Assembly: GCF_004116455.1 (NCBI RefSeq)
Contig: NZ_PDJU01000001.1
Span: 124,001-188,000 of the forward strand
Reading direction: 5' to 3'
Origin: Arcobacter sp. F155
GTDB taxonomy: Bacteria > Campylobacterota > Campylobacteria > Campylobacterales > Arcobacteraceae
DNA length: 64,000 nucleotides
Shown: positions 53,149-61,716 of the stretch, piece after piece
Position numbering within the stretch: the first letter of the stretch is position 1
Layout of the letters: each line of letters begins with the position of its first letter
Made by a program: the position numbers and the translations under genes
Notes under the pieces: generated by a model
Database searches by the model: none
What the model was told of the DNA's origin: nothing
Seen by the model: the letters and a program-made list of their open reading frames with translations, nothing else

Positions 53149-53562
53149 ATGAGTTTTAAAGAGAGGTTGATTCACTCTATACTGTTTGAGATTTTGTTAG
53201 TTATAATTTTTACTCTTATTCTCAAACTTATTACAAAAGATAATATTACAACAGTTTTTACTTTAACTATTTCTCTTACAGCAATAGCTGTGATATGGAA
53301 CTTTATTTATAACTGGATTTTTGATAAGTTTGTTACTGGACCAAGGGAAGATAGAAGTTTTAAAACAAGATGTATCCATGCAATTCTTTTTGAGTTTGGA
53401 TTATTGTTCCCTACAATTCCTGTAATTGCTTATTCTTTGAAGATAGGGATTATTGAAGCATTTATTTTAGATATAGGTTTTGTAGCATTTGTTTTAGTAT
53501 TTACTGTTATTTATAATTATATCTACGATAGAGTTAGATTAGTTTTTATCAAAAGTAGTTAA
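53149..53562 (+). CDS. PACE-family proton-coupled efflux protein
   Basis: The 137-residue protein has four membrane helices in two tandem bacterial transmembrane pair units. The PACE hallmarks are repeated: RLIHSILFEI and RCIHAILFEF in helices 1 and 3, and WNFIYNWIFD and YNYIYDRVR in helices 2 and 4. Known members such as AceI export chlorhexidine, acriflavine and probably polyamines such as cadaverine. It follows the hydrolase by 9 bp. Its substrate here is unknown. Confidence 0.88.
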   Translation: MSFKERLIHSILFEILLVIIFTLILKLITKDNITTVFTLTISLTAIAVIWNFIYNWIFDKFVTGPREDRSFKTRCIHAILFEFGLLFPTIPVIAYSLKIGIIEAFILDIGFVAFVLVFTVIYNYIYDRVRLVFIKSS

Positions 53563-53582
53563 GAAGTTAAAACTTCTTAACT
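53557..53582. terminator. Terminator between PACE and TsdA-like genes
   Basis: AGTTAAGAAGTT and AACTTCTTAACT are perfect inverted arms around AA, starting at the end of the PACE gene. It is followed by CTTTT on the plus strand and is placed 12 bp from the convergent cytochrome gene. Confidence 0.65.
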
Positions 53583-53594
53583 CTTTTGGAGTAT

Positions 53595-54584
53595 TTATTT
53601 TATAATTTTTCCATATGGTCCAAATTTATGGTCAAAGTTTTCCATATTTGGTCTATAAACATCTGGAGCTTTTACAACATCATCTGGGAAATCTGAAGTT
53701 CTGTTGATTTTCTCAGGTCTATAGTGACTATCTTGGTTCATATATGCTGCTACATCATAAGACTCTTTATCTGTTAAGATTGGGTTCTCTTTTGTTGCAC
53801 CTAATGGCATATTTGCTTTAATAAAGTCTGCTGCTTTTAGGATTCTATACATTCCTGCACCTTTATTATATGTATCATCTGTACCCCATAATGCAGGGAA
53901 CATATAACCATTTGCTAAACCTTCATTTTTAACACCTAAACCATCTGCACCATGACAAGAAGCACAGTGTTTTGTATAAACTTTTTTACCATTTTCTACA
54001 TCTGCTTTAGTTGTTTTAACCATTTTTCTATCTACTTTAGTAAGTCTTCTTCCATCAACTTTAGCTCCACCTACAGGATAACCTTGACTTAGGAAGTGCA
54101 TATAAGCTTTCATAGCTTTCATCTCTTTACCTTCAGCAGGAAGAGGGTAACCATTCATACTTCTTTGCATACAACCATTGATTCTAGCAGTTAAAGTACC
54201 AATTCCATCCTCTCTTGGTCTATATTGTGGAAACTCACCATAAGTTCCAATAAAAGGAGCTGAATATTTTTTTGTACCAGCATCTAAGTGGCAGTTTTGA
54301 CATGAGTTATTATTTCCAGCAAATCTCATACTCATATCTTCTACTTCAGGTCCAATATATTTATATGTATGAACAATAAGCTCTTTACCATATCTTACTA
54401 ACTTACCATAATCATTGTCTGGTAGTTTGTCTATATCTGGAACTTTGTATTCCATCTTTGGTTTTTCAAAACCTCTATCACTTCTTTTTTGTAACTCTTT
54501 TTTATCAAAAGCTAAAGCATTTGAAGAAAACAGTGTTGCAATCAGTGTTGAAACAAGAATAAGTTTTTTGTTGTTAAGTTTCAT
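53595..54584 (-). CDS. Dihaem cytochrome c, TsdA-like thiosulfate dehydrogenase/tetrathionate reductase
   Basis: The 329-residue periplasmic protein has a signal peptide ending ALA at about 25. Two CxxCH haem sites are at Cys95-His99 (SCQNCHLDAGT) and Cys207-His211 (HCASCHGADG). Cys138 in INGCMQRSMNG matches the unusual distal Cys ligand of the first haem in TsdA, including the Campylobacter enzyme. TsdA interconverts thiosulfate and tetrathionate. It is transcribed alone or as the tail of the sensor operon upstream, whose kinase gene ends 80 bp before it. The direction of the reaction cannot be told from sequence. Confidence 0.85.
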   Translation of the reverse strand: MKLNNKKLILVSTLIATLFSSNALAFDKKELQKRSDRGFEKPKMEYKVPDIDKLPDNDYGKLVRYGKELIVHTYKYIGPEVEDMSMRFAGNNNSCQNCHLDAGTKKYSAPFIGTYGEFPQYRPREDGIGTLTARINGCMQRSMNGYPLPAEGKEMKAMKAYMHFLSQGYPVGGAKVDGRRLTKVDRKMVKTTKADVENGKKVYTKHCASCHGADGLGVKNEGLANGYMFPALWGTDDTYNKGAGMYRILKAADFIKANMPLGATKENPILTDKESYDVAAYMNQDSHYRPEKINRTSDFPDDVVKAPDVYRPNMENFDHKFGPYGKIIK

Positions 54585-54664
54585 AAGTAACTCCTTTTTA
54601 AATCTGCATAATTGTACAAATATAAAGTTACTTTTATGTTTACTTTTAATAATATAGTTTAAGT

Positions 54665-55801
54665 TTAATTAAAGAAATTGTATTTAAAAATTGTTCCATC
54701 TTCTTTTGTAGATTCTAAGAAAATATCTATATTATTTATTTTACAAATATTTTTTACAATATTTAGTCCAATACCAAAACCTCCCTTTATATGGTTCTCT
54801 TTTTGGTATCTATCAAAGATATTTTTCTTGTTTTTTATAGGTGGTGCAAAGTTTCTTACACTAAATACTATTTGTTCATTTTCTTTAAATAAGTTAATAG
54901 TTATATCTGTGTCATTAAATGAATACTTAATAGCATTTGAAAGAGTGTTATCTATTATTCTTAATAAATGTGTTCTATTTATTAAAAGTGTTAAGTTATC
55001 TTCTATATTTAATTTTAAATTTATATTTTTAGGATTTGCTATACTTTCAAATTGGTCTACTCTTTGTTTTAAAAGATATGAAAAGTCTATTTGCTCTTTA
55101 TTGTATTTAACTGTTTTTTCTTTTATTAAGTATTCAATATCTTCATATACTAAAAATAGATTTTTTGTTGCATTTATTGACCTTTGAAGTTCTTTTGAAC
55201 TCTTGTTCTCTTCTTTACTTTCTAACATCTCTAAATTTAGCTGGATAATTCCAAGGGGTGTTTTAAGTTCATGCATTGCATCATTAAAAAAAGCATCTAA
55301 ATATTCATTTGCTTTTTTATATGGTTCAATACTTGCTTTAATGATTAAATAAATAGAGATAAATATAAAAAGACCAATACATATAGATAAGATAAGTATT
55401 TTTAAATAAACCTCTTCATAGGAAATTTTTTTTGAAACCTTTAGATATTTTGCCTTTAATCTATTACTTGATAATTCAACTTCTAGACTTAAAAGCTTTG
55501 AGTTTTCATCTAAGTTTAGATTTCTTGTTTTGTAAATAATTTGTTTTTTATCTGTTAATAAAGTTGCTTCATATTTAAAAGATTTTGGAAAAATAAAAGT
55601 ATCACTTTTTGAGTTTGAAAAGTCATAGATAGTTCTTTGTACTTTTTGAGCATACTCAATAAGAACTCTATTTTGATTGTTTTTATAACTTTCAAGTTCT
55701 AAGTTTGTATAAAAATATGTGGGAATAGCAATAAAGATAAAGAATATCGCAGTATAAAAAAGAGATATTTTTAATATAAAGTTTTTACTCTTCTCTATCA
55801 A
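54665..55801 (-). CDS. Sensor histidine kinase with short periplasmic domain
   Basis: The 378-residue kinase has TM1 (about 9-31), a periplasmic part of about 100 residues (32-130), TM2 (132-155), a HisKA domain with FFNDAMHELKTPLG (phospho-acceptor His177), an N box RIIDNTLSNAIKYSF and an ATP-binding GGFGIGLNIV near the end. There is no HAMP domain of recognisable length. It overlaps the response regulator by 17 bp. The cache protein upstream in the operon is a possible sensory partner. The TsdA-like gene follows, so regulation of it is plausible. Confidence 0.9.
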   Translation of the reverse strand: MIEKSKNFILKISLFYTAIFFIFIAIPTYFYTNLELESYKNNQNRVLIEYAQKVQRTIYDFSNSKSDTFIFPKSFKYEATLLTDKKQIIYKTRNLNLDENSKLLSLEVELSSNRLKAKYLKVSKKISYEEVYLKILILSICIGLFIFISIYLIIKASIEPYKKANEYLDAFFNDAMHELKTPLGIIQLNLEMLESKEENKSSKELQRSINATKNLFLVYEDIEYLIKEKTVKYNKEQIDFSYLLKQRVDQFESIANPKNINLKLNIEDNLTLLINRTHLLRIIDNTLSNAIKYSFNDTDITINLFKENEQIVFSVRNFAPPIKNKKNIFDRYQKENHIKGGFGIGLNIVKNICKINNIDIFLESTKEDGTIFKYNFFN

Positions 55802-56450
55802 TTTTATATCCTATACCTCTTTGGTTAACAATAAACTCTTTAGAGGTTTTATCTCTAATTTTTTTAATACAAACCCTAATATCAGCTTCACAAATATATT
55901 TATCATCCCATACTTCACTTCGAAGAGTTTCTATACTTATGTATTGATTTTTGTTTGAAACTAAACAAAAAACTACATCACTCTCTTTTTTTGTAAGGTT
56001 TATAACTTCACTATTTCTTCTTAGCTCTTTTTTTAAAATGTCATAGGTGAAGTCTGGTTTTAGTTTTATCTGTTCTTTTGTCTCATTTGTATAAAAAAGT
56101 TTTATAAGTTGTTCAATTCTATATTTTAACTCTTTTGGTGAAAAAGGTTTTTTAATATAATCATTACAACCAAGCTCATATCCTAAGCTTAGATTATTTA
56201 TGTCTGTTAAAGAAGTTATATAAATAACAGGTGTATTGTCACCATTTTCTCTTATTGTTTTAACTAGTTCATATCCACTTAAAGTAGGAACTCTAATATC
56301 AAGAATTAGAAGGTGGTATTTGTTCTCATGGATTGCACTTAATGCTTCTTCTCCATCTTCAAAGTCATCAATATGGTAGTTTAAAGACTCTAAATACTCT
56401 TTGATACTTTGTCTATAATCTAAATCATCTTCAAGTAATAAAAGTCTCAT
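55785..56450 (-). CDS. OmpR-family response regulator
   Basis: The 221-residue regulator has a receiver domain (about 1-115) with the acidic pair EDD at 7-9, phospho-acceptor Asp51 in LILDIRVPTLSGYE and Lys101 in IKKPFSPKEL. A winged-helix DNA-binding domain (about 130-218) follows, with NKNQYISIETLRSEVWDD and a C-terminal VNQRGIGYKI hairpin. It lies between the cache protein (4-bp overlap) and the histidine kinase (17-bp overlap), so the three are translated together. Confidence 0.93.
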   Translation of the reverse strand: MRLLLLEDDLDYRQSIKEYLESLNYHIDDFEDGEEALSAIHENKYHLLILDIRVPTLSGYELVKTIRENGDNTPVIYITSLTDINNLSLGYELGCNDYIKKPFSPKELKYRIEQLIKLFYTNETKEQIKLKPDFTYDILKKELRRNSEVINLTKKESDVVFCLVSNKNQYISIETLRSEVWDDKYICEADIRVCIKKIRDKTSKEFIVNQRGIGYKIDREE

Positions 56451-57337
56451 CTTATCTTCACCTCAGAGTTAATATTCACAGTTTCATAGTCAAAACTATT
56501 GTTGATATTTATGTGTTTGTTGTTTTTTATTCCAGTTAAAATATATCCTAAATGATTGTTTTGTAAATCATAATAAGAAAAATATGCAAAAGAGAAATTC
56601 TTATTTGATATATATCCATAATCTTTTAGGCTATCAAGATTTAACTCTTCTAGGTAGTTAATATTTGTATTATTTACTAAAACATAGTTTGCTATTTCAT
56701 CATTATTTTTAAGTTCATTTGCAATATTTAAATATTTTTTATTTAATAAAACAAATAGTTTATAGCCTTTTTTCTTTAGTTCTTTACTTAAATACTCAAA
56801 GTTAATTATTGCCTCAATTGAACCAATATATTTATTGTTTTCTATAATAGGTGAGATTGCTTTTATATTAAGTCTTTTTCCTAGTTCAATTGAAACAATT
56901 GGTTGTTTTAGCTCTTTTACTTTTACTAAACCTTGCCTAAATGAGGCTAGTGGAACATCTTTTATATCTATATCCCAACTTCTTAAATATGTAGTTAGGT
57001 TTTCATTATGGATTTGTACTTCAAAATTACTATCTTGTAGCTGTTTTAAACTTTTTATTTTTCTATTTACAACTTCAAAACTCTCTTCTCTATTTTGGCT
57101 TTGAAAACTATTTATTATCTCTTTATCTTCTGATAATAAAATAGCCAAAGATAGGGCATATCTTTTTTGTTCTTCAAAAAGGTTTTTTGTAGTTGTTAAA
57201 GAGTTTTCAAGATTATTTAAAAGATTATTACTATTGTTTATATTGTTTAGAAAATAAAAGATTAAGATAATAAAAAAAGAGGTGATAAAAAGTATTATAA
57301 ATAAATACTTGTTAGGTTTTGAGTTTAAAGCTCTCAA
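56447..57337 (-). CDS. Membrane-anchored periplasmic cache-like sensor without output domain
   Basis: The 296-residue protein starts at TTG (57337) with AAAGAGGTG upstream. One membrane helix (about 13-31) is followed by a periplasmic region to the end. The region from about 40 resembles double-cache receptors: a long helix (NLENSLTTTKNLFEEQKRYALSLAILLSEDKEI), SFRQGLVKVKELKQPIVSIELGKRLNIKAISPIIENNKYIGSIEAII, and a distal PAS-like half. No second membrane helix or cytoplasmic domain is present. Encoded first in an operon with a response regulator and kinase, it probably senses a ligand for the kinase. Confidence 0.7.
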   Translation of the reverse strand: MRALNSKPNKYLFIILFITSFFIILIFYFLNNINNSNNLLNNLENSLTTTKNLFEEQKRYALSLAILLSEDKEIINSFQSQNREESFEVVNRKIKSLKQLQDSNFEVQIHNENLTTYLRSWDIDIKDVPLASFRQGLVKVKELKQPIVSIELGKRLNIKAISPIIENNKYIGSIEAIINFEYLSKELKKKGYKLFVLLNKKYLNIANELKNNDEIANYVLVNNTNINYLEELNLDSLKDYGYISNKNFSFAYFSYYDLQNNHLGYILTGIKNNKHININNSFDYETVNINSEVKIR

Positions 57338-57362
57338 GGTTCACCTCTTTAAAGAGTATTAA

Positions 57363-58412
57363 TTATTGTTCAGTAGTGTAGATCTCATCTAATAAAGAGT
57401 CTACAAAATCATCTGGGCTGAACTCGATTAAGTCATTTTGTTTTTCTCCAACTCCTACGTAGAAAATTGGAAGTTCTAATTGATTTGAGATTGAGAATAG
57501 TGCACCACCTTTTGCAGTACCATCAAGTTTTGTTACAATAATTCCATCAACACCAACCATTTCATTAAAGGCTTTTGCTTGTGCAATTGCAGTATTACCT
57601 TGCGTTCCATCTAAAATCATAAGTTTTTGGTGAGGAGCACCTTCTTGTGCTTTACCACATACTTTTACAATCTTCTTAAGCTCATTACTTAAGTTAGTTT
57701 GTGTTTGAAGACGTCCAGCTGTATCAATAATAACATTATCAATATCTTTTGCAACAGCAGATGAAATAGTATCATATGCAACTGCACTAGCATCGTGACC
57801 TTGTTTTGTTTTGATAATTGGAACATCAATTTTTTGTGCCCAAGTTGCAAGTTGTTCAATAGCAGCAGCCCTAAATGTATCTCCTGCTCCTAAGATAACT
57901 GATTTTCCTTCATTTTTAGCCCTATTAGCAAGTTTTGCGATAGTTGTTGTTTTTCCTGCTCCATTAACTCCAATGATAAGTCTAACAAAGGGTTTAGGAA
58001 GATTTGAAAGGTCAACATCTGGTGCATGTTCAAAAAGCATTACAAGTCTGTGTCTTAACTGTTTTCTTGTAATCTCTTCAGGAAGACCATCCATTGCTTT
58101 TTCAATGATTTCGTATTCCATATCAGCTTCGATTAACATCTCTTCAATATCTTCAAAGGCAATTTTCTCTTTTCTTTGAGGAACAACTGATTTGATATTT
58201 TCAAATGTTTTTGATAAGGCTTTACTAAAGAAACCTTTTGATGAAGTCTCTTCTTTTGGCTTTTCTTTAGCTTCTTCTTTTACTTCTTCAACTTTTTCTT
58301 CAATAACTTCTTTAGGGTTTTCTTCTAAAGGAGTTTCCTTTTCTTGTTCTTGAAGAACTACTTCTTCTTCAACTTTTTCTTCTTCTTTTTTCTTTTTAAA
58401 AAAACTAAACAT
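57363..58412 (-). CDS. ftsY: Signal recognition particle receptor FtsY
   Basis: The 349-residue protein has an acidic, Glu/Lys-rich A domain (about 6-62), then the N domain and a GTPase G domain. G1 is IIGVNGAGKTTTIAKLA, G2 GDTFRAAAIEQL, G3 VIIDTAGRLQ, G4 VTKLDGTAKGG. It docks SRP-ribosome complexes at the inner membrane. The tlpA-like gene stops 3 bp before its ATG, so the two are cotranscribed. Confidence 0.96.
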   Translation of the reverse strand: MFSFFKKKKEEEKVEEEVVLQEQEKETPLEENPKEVIEEKVEEVKEEAKEKPKEETSSKGFFSKALSKTFENIKSVVPQRKEKIAFEDIEEMLIEADMEYEIIEKAMDGLPEEITRKQLRHRLVMLFEHAPDVDLSNLPKPFVRLIIGVNGAGKTTTIAKLANRAKNEGKSVILGAGDTFRAAAIEQLATWAQKIDVPIIKTKQGHDASAVAYDTISSAVAKDIDNVIIDTAGRLQTQTNLSNELKKIVKVCGKAQEGAPHQKLMILDGTQGNTAIAQAKAFNEMVGVDGIIVTKLDGTAKGGALFSISNQLELPIFYVGVGEKQNDLIEFSPDDFVDSLLDEIYTTEQ

Positions 58413-58415
58413 TAA

Positions 58416-58967
58416 CTATTTTCCAAGTGCATTATCAATATCTAATTCCATCATCTCTTCTGGAACTACACCAACATATTTTTGTACTACTTTACCACTT
58501 GGGTCGATTAGAAACATTGTAGGAATACTCTGTACTGGACCAACTAAGTTTGCAATTTTGAAGTTATCTTCACTGTTTGTAATAGGATATCCTATTTCAT
58601 ACTCTTCAATAAATCTATTTAATTCTTCTTGGCTTAATAAAGTACCATCTTTCTTTCCTAAGTTAAAACCAACGATTTCAAGTTGCCCTTTATACTTCTT
58701 CTTTAAATTATTTAAGTGCGGAATTTCAGCTCTACATGGAGGACACCAAGTAGCCCAAAAGTTTAATAAAACAGCTTTACCTTGTAACTCTTGTATTGAA
58801 ACTTGTTTATCTTTTACGTCAATGTTTAAACTATTTAAATCATTCGTTTGTAGTGTAAATTTTGTTTGCTTTTCTTTTATAATTTCTTTTTTTTCATCTT
58901 TTGAACCACAACCAGTAAACAAAAGTGTAACAGAAATTATTAAAAATGCTATTTTTTTAAACTGCAT
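58416..58967 (-). CDS. TlpA/ResA-like thioredoxin lipoprotein
   Basis: The 183-residue protein has a lipoprotein signal ending LFTGC (Cys20). A thioredoxin fold follows, with the active site FWATWCPPCRAEIPHLN (Cys-Pro-Pro-Cys at about 74-77) and the cis-Pro in PVQSIPTMFLIDPSGK. Such anchored reductases reduce apocytochrome c or other periplasmic thiols. It is the first gene before ftsY and is divergent from the 5-formyl-THF cyclo-ligase. Confidence 0.92.
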   Translation of the reverse strand: MQFKKIAFLIISVTLLFTGCGSKDEKKEIIKEKQTKFTLQTNDLNSLNIDVKDKQVSIQELQGKAVLLNFWATWCPPCRAEIPHLNNLKKKYKGQLEIVGFNLGKKDGTLLSQEELNRFIEEYEIGYPITNSEDNFKIANLVGPVQSIPTMFLIDPSGKVVQKYVGVVPEEMMELDIDNALGK

Positions 58968-58981
58968 TTTAATTCCTTATT

Positions 58982-58989
58982 GGTAGAAT
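58982..58989 (+). promoter_or_regulatory. Extended -10 of the cyclo-ligase/RNase Y operon
   Basis: GGTAGAAT preceded by T reads TGG-TAGAAT, an extended -10 that lies 37 bp before the ATG at 59027. Confidence 0.4.
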
Positions 58990-59026
58990 ATTTAAGGTAA
59001 GAATTTTACCCAAGTAAGGCTTAAAT

Positions 59027-59563
59027 ATGAAAGAAAATCACAAAAGTGATTTCAGAAAATCATGTATTAAAAGATTAGAGTTTTCAAGCCGCTTTTTAAA
59101 GTTATATAAAGATAAAAAGACAGTAGAGAAATTAGAAAAATTTATAGAATTATATAATTTCAAAAATATATTGTTATATATTCCAATGGATATGGAAGTA
59201 AATGTACTTCCTTTGATTAATAAGTTAAGAAAGAAACAAATTAATGTTTTTGTTCCTTTCATGTACAAGGACAGTTTTAAATTAGTAAAGTATAGATTGC
59301 CATTACAAAGAAAGAGGTTTGGTATTAGGGAACCAAATAACTCTTTTTGTGTTCATCCAAAAATAGATTTAGCCATTGTCCCAGTTGTGGGAATGGATAA
59401 AGAGTGGAAAAGAATTGGTTTTGGTAAAGGAATGTATGACAGATTTTTTTATAGGTTAGATTATAAACCTACTATTGTTTTTACTCAACTAACACTTTGT
59501 AAAGCGAATAAAACACTAAGTAATAAATACGATATTCAAGCTGATTTTGTAATTACAAATTAA
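59027..59563 (+). CDS. 5-formyltetrahydrofolate cyclo-ligase family protein
   Basis: The 178-residue protein has the N-terminal RKSCIKRLEFSS basic helix, ILLYIPMDMEVNVLPLI, INVFVPFM and the signature IGFGKGMYDRF (about 128-138) that binds ATP and folate. These enzymes convert 5-formyl-THF to 5,10-methenyl-THF. The length is slightly short but normal for the group. RNase Y starts 9 bp downstream, a pairing conserved in Campylobacterota. Confidence 0.9.
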   Translation: MKENHKSDFRKSCIKRLEFSSRFLKLYKDKKTVEKLEKFIELYNFKNILLYIPMDMEVNVLPLINKLRKKQINVFVPFMYKDSFKLVKYRLPLQRKRFGIREPNNSFCVHPKIDLAIVPVVGMDKEWKRIGFGKGMYDRFFYRLDYKPTIVFTQLTLCKANKTLSNKYDIQADFVITN

Positions 59564-59572
59564 GGTTTTGAT

Positions 59573-61117
59573 ATGGAATTAGTAGTAGTAGGTATTGTAG
59601 TTGCAATTATTAGTGTTGCGATTACGATATTCGTAGTAAAAAAAATAAATAAAGCAAAATTTGATATTTATATTGAACAAGCAAAGGCAAAAGCTAAAGT
59701 TATTGAACACGAGGCTAAAGTAATCTTAAAGGATGCCCAAATTAAGGCAAAAAGAGATTATGATAGAGAGTTCAAAGCTGCTAAAAGAGAGTATGACGAT
59801 ATGCTTTCTCAGATTGAAAGAAAAGAGAAAGAGTTAAATCATCATTTAGAGAGTGAGCTTAAAGCTATAAAAGAGCAAAAGGCTGAAATAGTTGAGAAAA
59901 ATGAGAAGATCACAACTATTAAAGATGGTCTAAAAAGACAACAAAAAACTTATGATGAAAAAATTACTAAAGCTATTAAAGTTTTAGAAAATGCTTCTGG
60001 TTTAACTGTTGATGAAGCAAAAGAACTTATGCTTGAAAAAGTAAAAGAAGACAGCAGGGCTGAAATTGCTTCTATTTTTAGAAAAAGATATAAACTTGCA
60101 GAGCAAAACAGTAAAGATGAGATTAACAATATGTTCTCACAAGCTGTTACAAGATATGCAGGTGAGTTTGCAGCTGAAAGGCTTATCAATAATATCCCTA
60201 TTAATGATGAAGAAACAAAAGGAAAGATTATTGGTAAAGAAGGGCGAAATATTAAAGCCCTTGAAATGTTATTAGGTGTTGATATTATTATTGATGATAC
60301 ACCAAATACAATTACTATTTCATCTTTTAACCTTTATAGAAGAGCAATTGCTACAAAAACTATTGAAGAGTTATTAGAAGATGGAAGAATTCAACCTGCA
60401 AGAATCGAAGAGATTTATAATAAAGTAAAAACAGAGTTTGATAATAACATCCTAAAAGAGGGTGAAGATGTAGTAATGGAGCTTGGAATTAAATCAATGC
60501 ATCCAGAGCTTATCAAACTTGTGGGAAGACTAAGATATAGAGCTTCTTATGGTCAAAATGCATTAAAGCATACATTAGAAGTTGCAAATTTAGCTGGATT
60601 AGTAGCTGCACAAATGGGTGGAGATGCAATTTTAGCAAGACGTGCTGGACTTTTACATGATATTGGAAAAGCTTTAACACATGACATGCCAGGTAGTCAT
60701 GTTGATTTAGGTGCTGAAATCTGTAGAAGATATGATGAACCAGATACAGTTATTAATGGTATTTATGCTCACCATGGACATGAAGAACCTATCAATGTAG
60801 AATCTGCTGCTGTATGTGCTGCTGATGCGCTAAGTGCAGCTAGACCAGGTGCTAGAAGAGAAGTATTAGAAAGCTTCTTAAAAAGAGTAGAAGAGGTTGA
60901 AAATATCTCTACTTCTAAAACAGGTGTTATTAATGCTTATGCAATTAATGCTGGACGTGAAGTAAGAGTTATAGTAAAAGCTGAGTTAGTAAATGATGAT
61001 GAAGCAATTTTACTTGCAACTGAAATAGCACAAGAGATTGAAGAAAAAGTTCAATATCCTGGAGAAATAAAAGTAAATGTAATTAGAGAGCTTAGAGCTT
61101 CTTCTTACGCAAGATAG
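59573..61117 (+). CDS. rny: Ribonuclease Y
   Basis: The 514-residue protein has an N-terminal membrane helix (about 2-22), a long coiled coil (about 25-150), a KH domain (about 205-265, with KGKIIGKEGRNIKALEMLLGVDIIIDDTP) and an HD domain (about 330-420) with LLHDIGKALTHD and the downstream GIYAHHGHEEP. It is the membrane-associated endoribonuclease that starts mRNA decay. It ends in the FAD-like conserved tail PGEIKVNVIRELRASSYAR. Confidence 0.96.
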   Translation: MELVVVGIVVAIISVAITIFVVKKINKAKFDIYIEQAKAKAKVIEHEAKVILKDAQIKAKRDYDREFKAAKREYDDMLSQIERKEKELNHHLESELKAIKEQKAEIVEKNEKITTIKDGLKRQQKTYDEKITKAIKVLENASGLTVDEAKELMLEKVKEDSRAEIASIFRKRYKLAEQNSKDEINNMFSQAVTRYAGEFAAERLINNIPINDEETKGKIIGKEGRNIKALEMLLGVDIIIDDTPNTITISSFNLYRRAIATKTIEELLEDGRIQPARIEEIYNKVKTEFDNNILKEGEDVVMELGIKSMHPELIKLVGRLRYRASYGQNALKHTLEVANLAGLVAAQMGGDAILARRAGLLHDIGKALTHDMPGSHVDLGAEICRRYDEPDTVINGIYAHHGHEEPINVESAAVCAADALSAARPGARREVLESFLKRVEEVENISTSKTGVINAYAINAGREVRVIVKAELVNDDEAILLATEIAQEIEEKVQYPGEIKVNVIRELRASSYAR

Positions 61118-61139
61118 GAAAGAGTTTACTCTTTTCTAT
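61114..61139. terminator. Terminator between rny and the DUF2062 gene
   Basis: ATAGGAAAGAGT and ACTCTTTTCTAT pair over 12 bp with one wobble and a 2-nt gap, followed by TTCTTTC on the plus strand. It includes the stop codons of both convergent genes. Confidence 0.6.
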
Positions 61140-61624
61140 TTCTTTCTTTGTTTTTTAACACTCATAATCCAAAAATAGTTTACAAATATTGCACAAATAA
61201 TACTTGAAAATACTCCAAGAACTAAAGCTCCTGTCCAAAGGGATAAAGCAATTTGTTCAAAATTATCATACATAGAATCAAAGTTAAACTCTACAGGGTT
61301 TGTATTTCCTAAAATTAAATTTCCAAGTTTATATTCAAAATAGAAAAGTGGTGGCATTGTAAAGGGATTACTAATAAATATAAGAGCAAAACTAATAGGC
61401 AAGTTTACACTAAAATAGATAGCTAAAAAAGTTGATAATACCATTTGCAAGGGCATTGGTAAGCAAGCTACAAAAATACCTATTAAAACTCCACCTACAA
61501 CTTTTCTTCTAGATAGACTCCATAATTCTCTTTTATGTAAAAAATTACCAAATATTTTTAAGAATTTTTGTTCTTTTATTTTTTCGTGTGTAGGAAGTAC
61601 TTTTTTTAATTTCTTTCTTGGCAA
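61136..61624 (-). CDS. DUF2062 membrane protein
   Basis: The 162-residue protein has a basic N-terminus, then RRKVVGGVLIGIFVACLPMPLQMVLSTFLAIYFSVNLPISFALIFISNPFTMPPLFYFEYKLG, whose GxFxA..P.P.Q and NP.T..P motifs are diagnostic of DUF2062. It has two to three membrane helices and a hydrophobic C-terminal segment near 125-150. Function is unknown. Homologues are annotated only as membrane proteins. It is transcribed alone. Confidence 0.85.
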   Translation of the reverse strand: MPRKKLKKVLPTHEKIKEQKFLKIFGNFLHKRELWSLSRRKVVGGVLIGIFVACLPMPLQMVLSTFLAIYFSVNLPISFALIFISNPFTMPPLFYFEYKLGNLILGNTNPVEFNFDSMYDNFEQIALSLWTGALVLGVFSSIICAIFVNYFWIMSVKKQRKK

Positions 61625-61716
61625 AGAAATCCTTAATTATAATATTTGGTGAATTTTATCAAAGTAATTGTATTTTTTACATTATATAAACTATTAAAAC
61701 CCTAGCTTTATATAAA

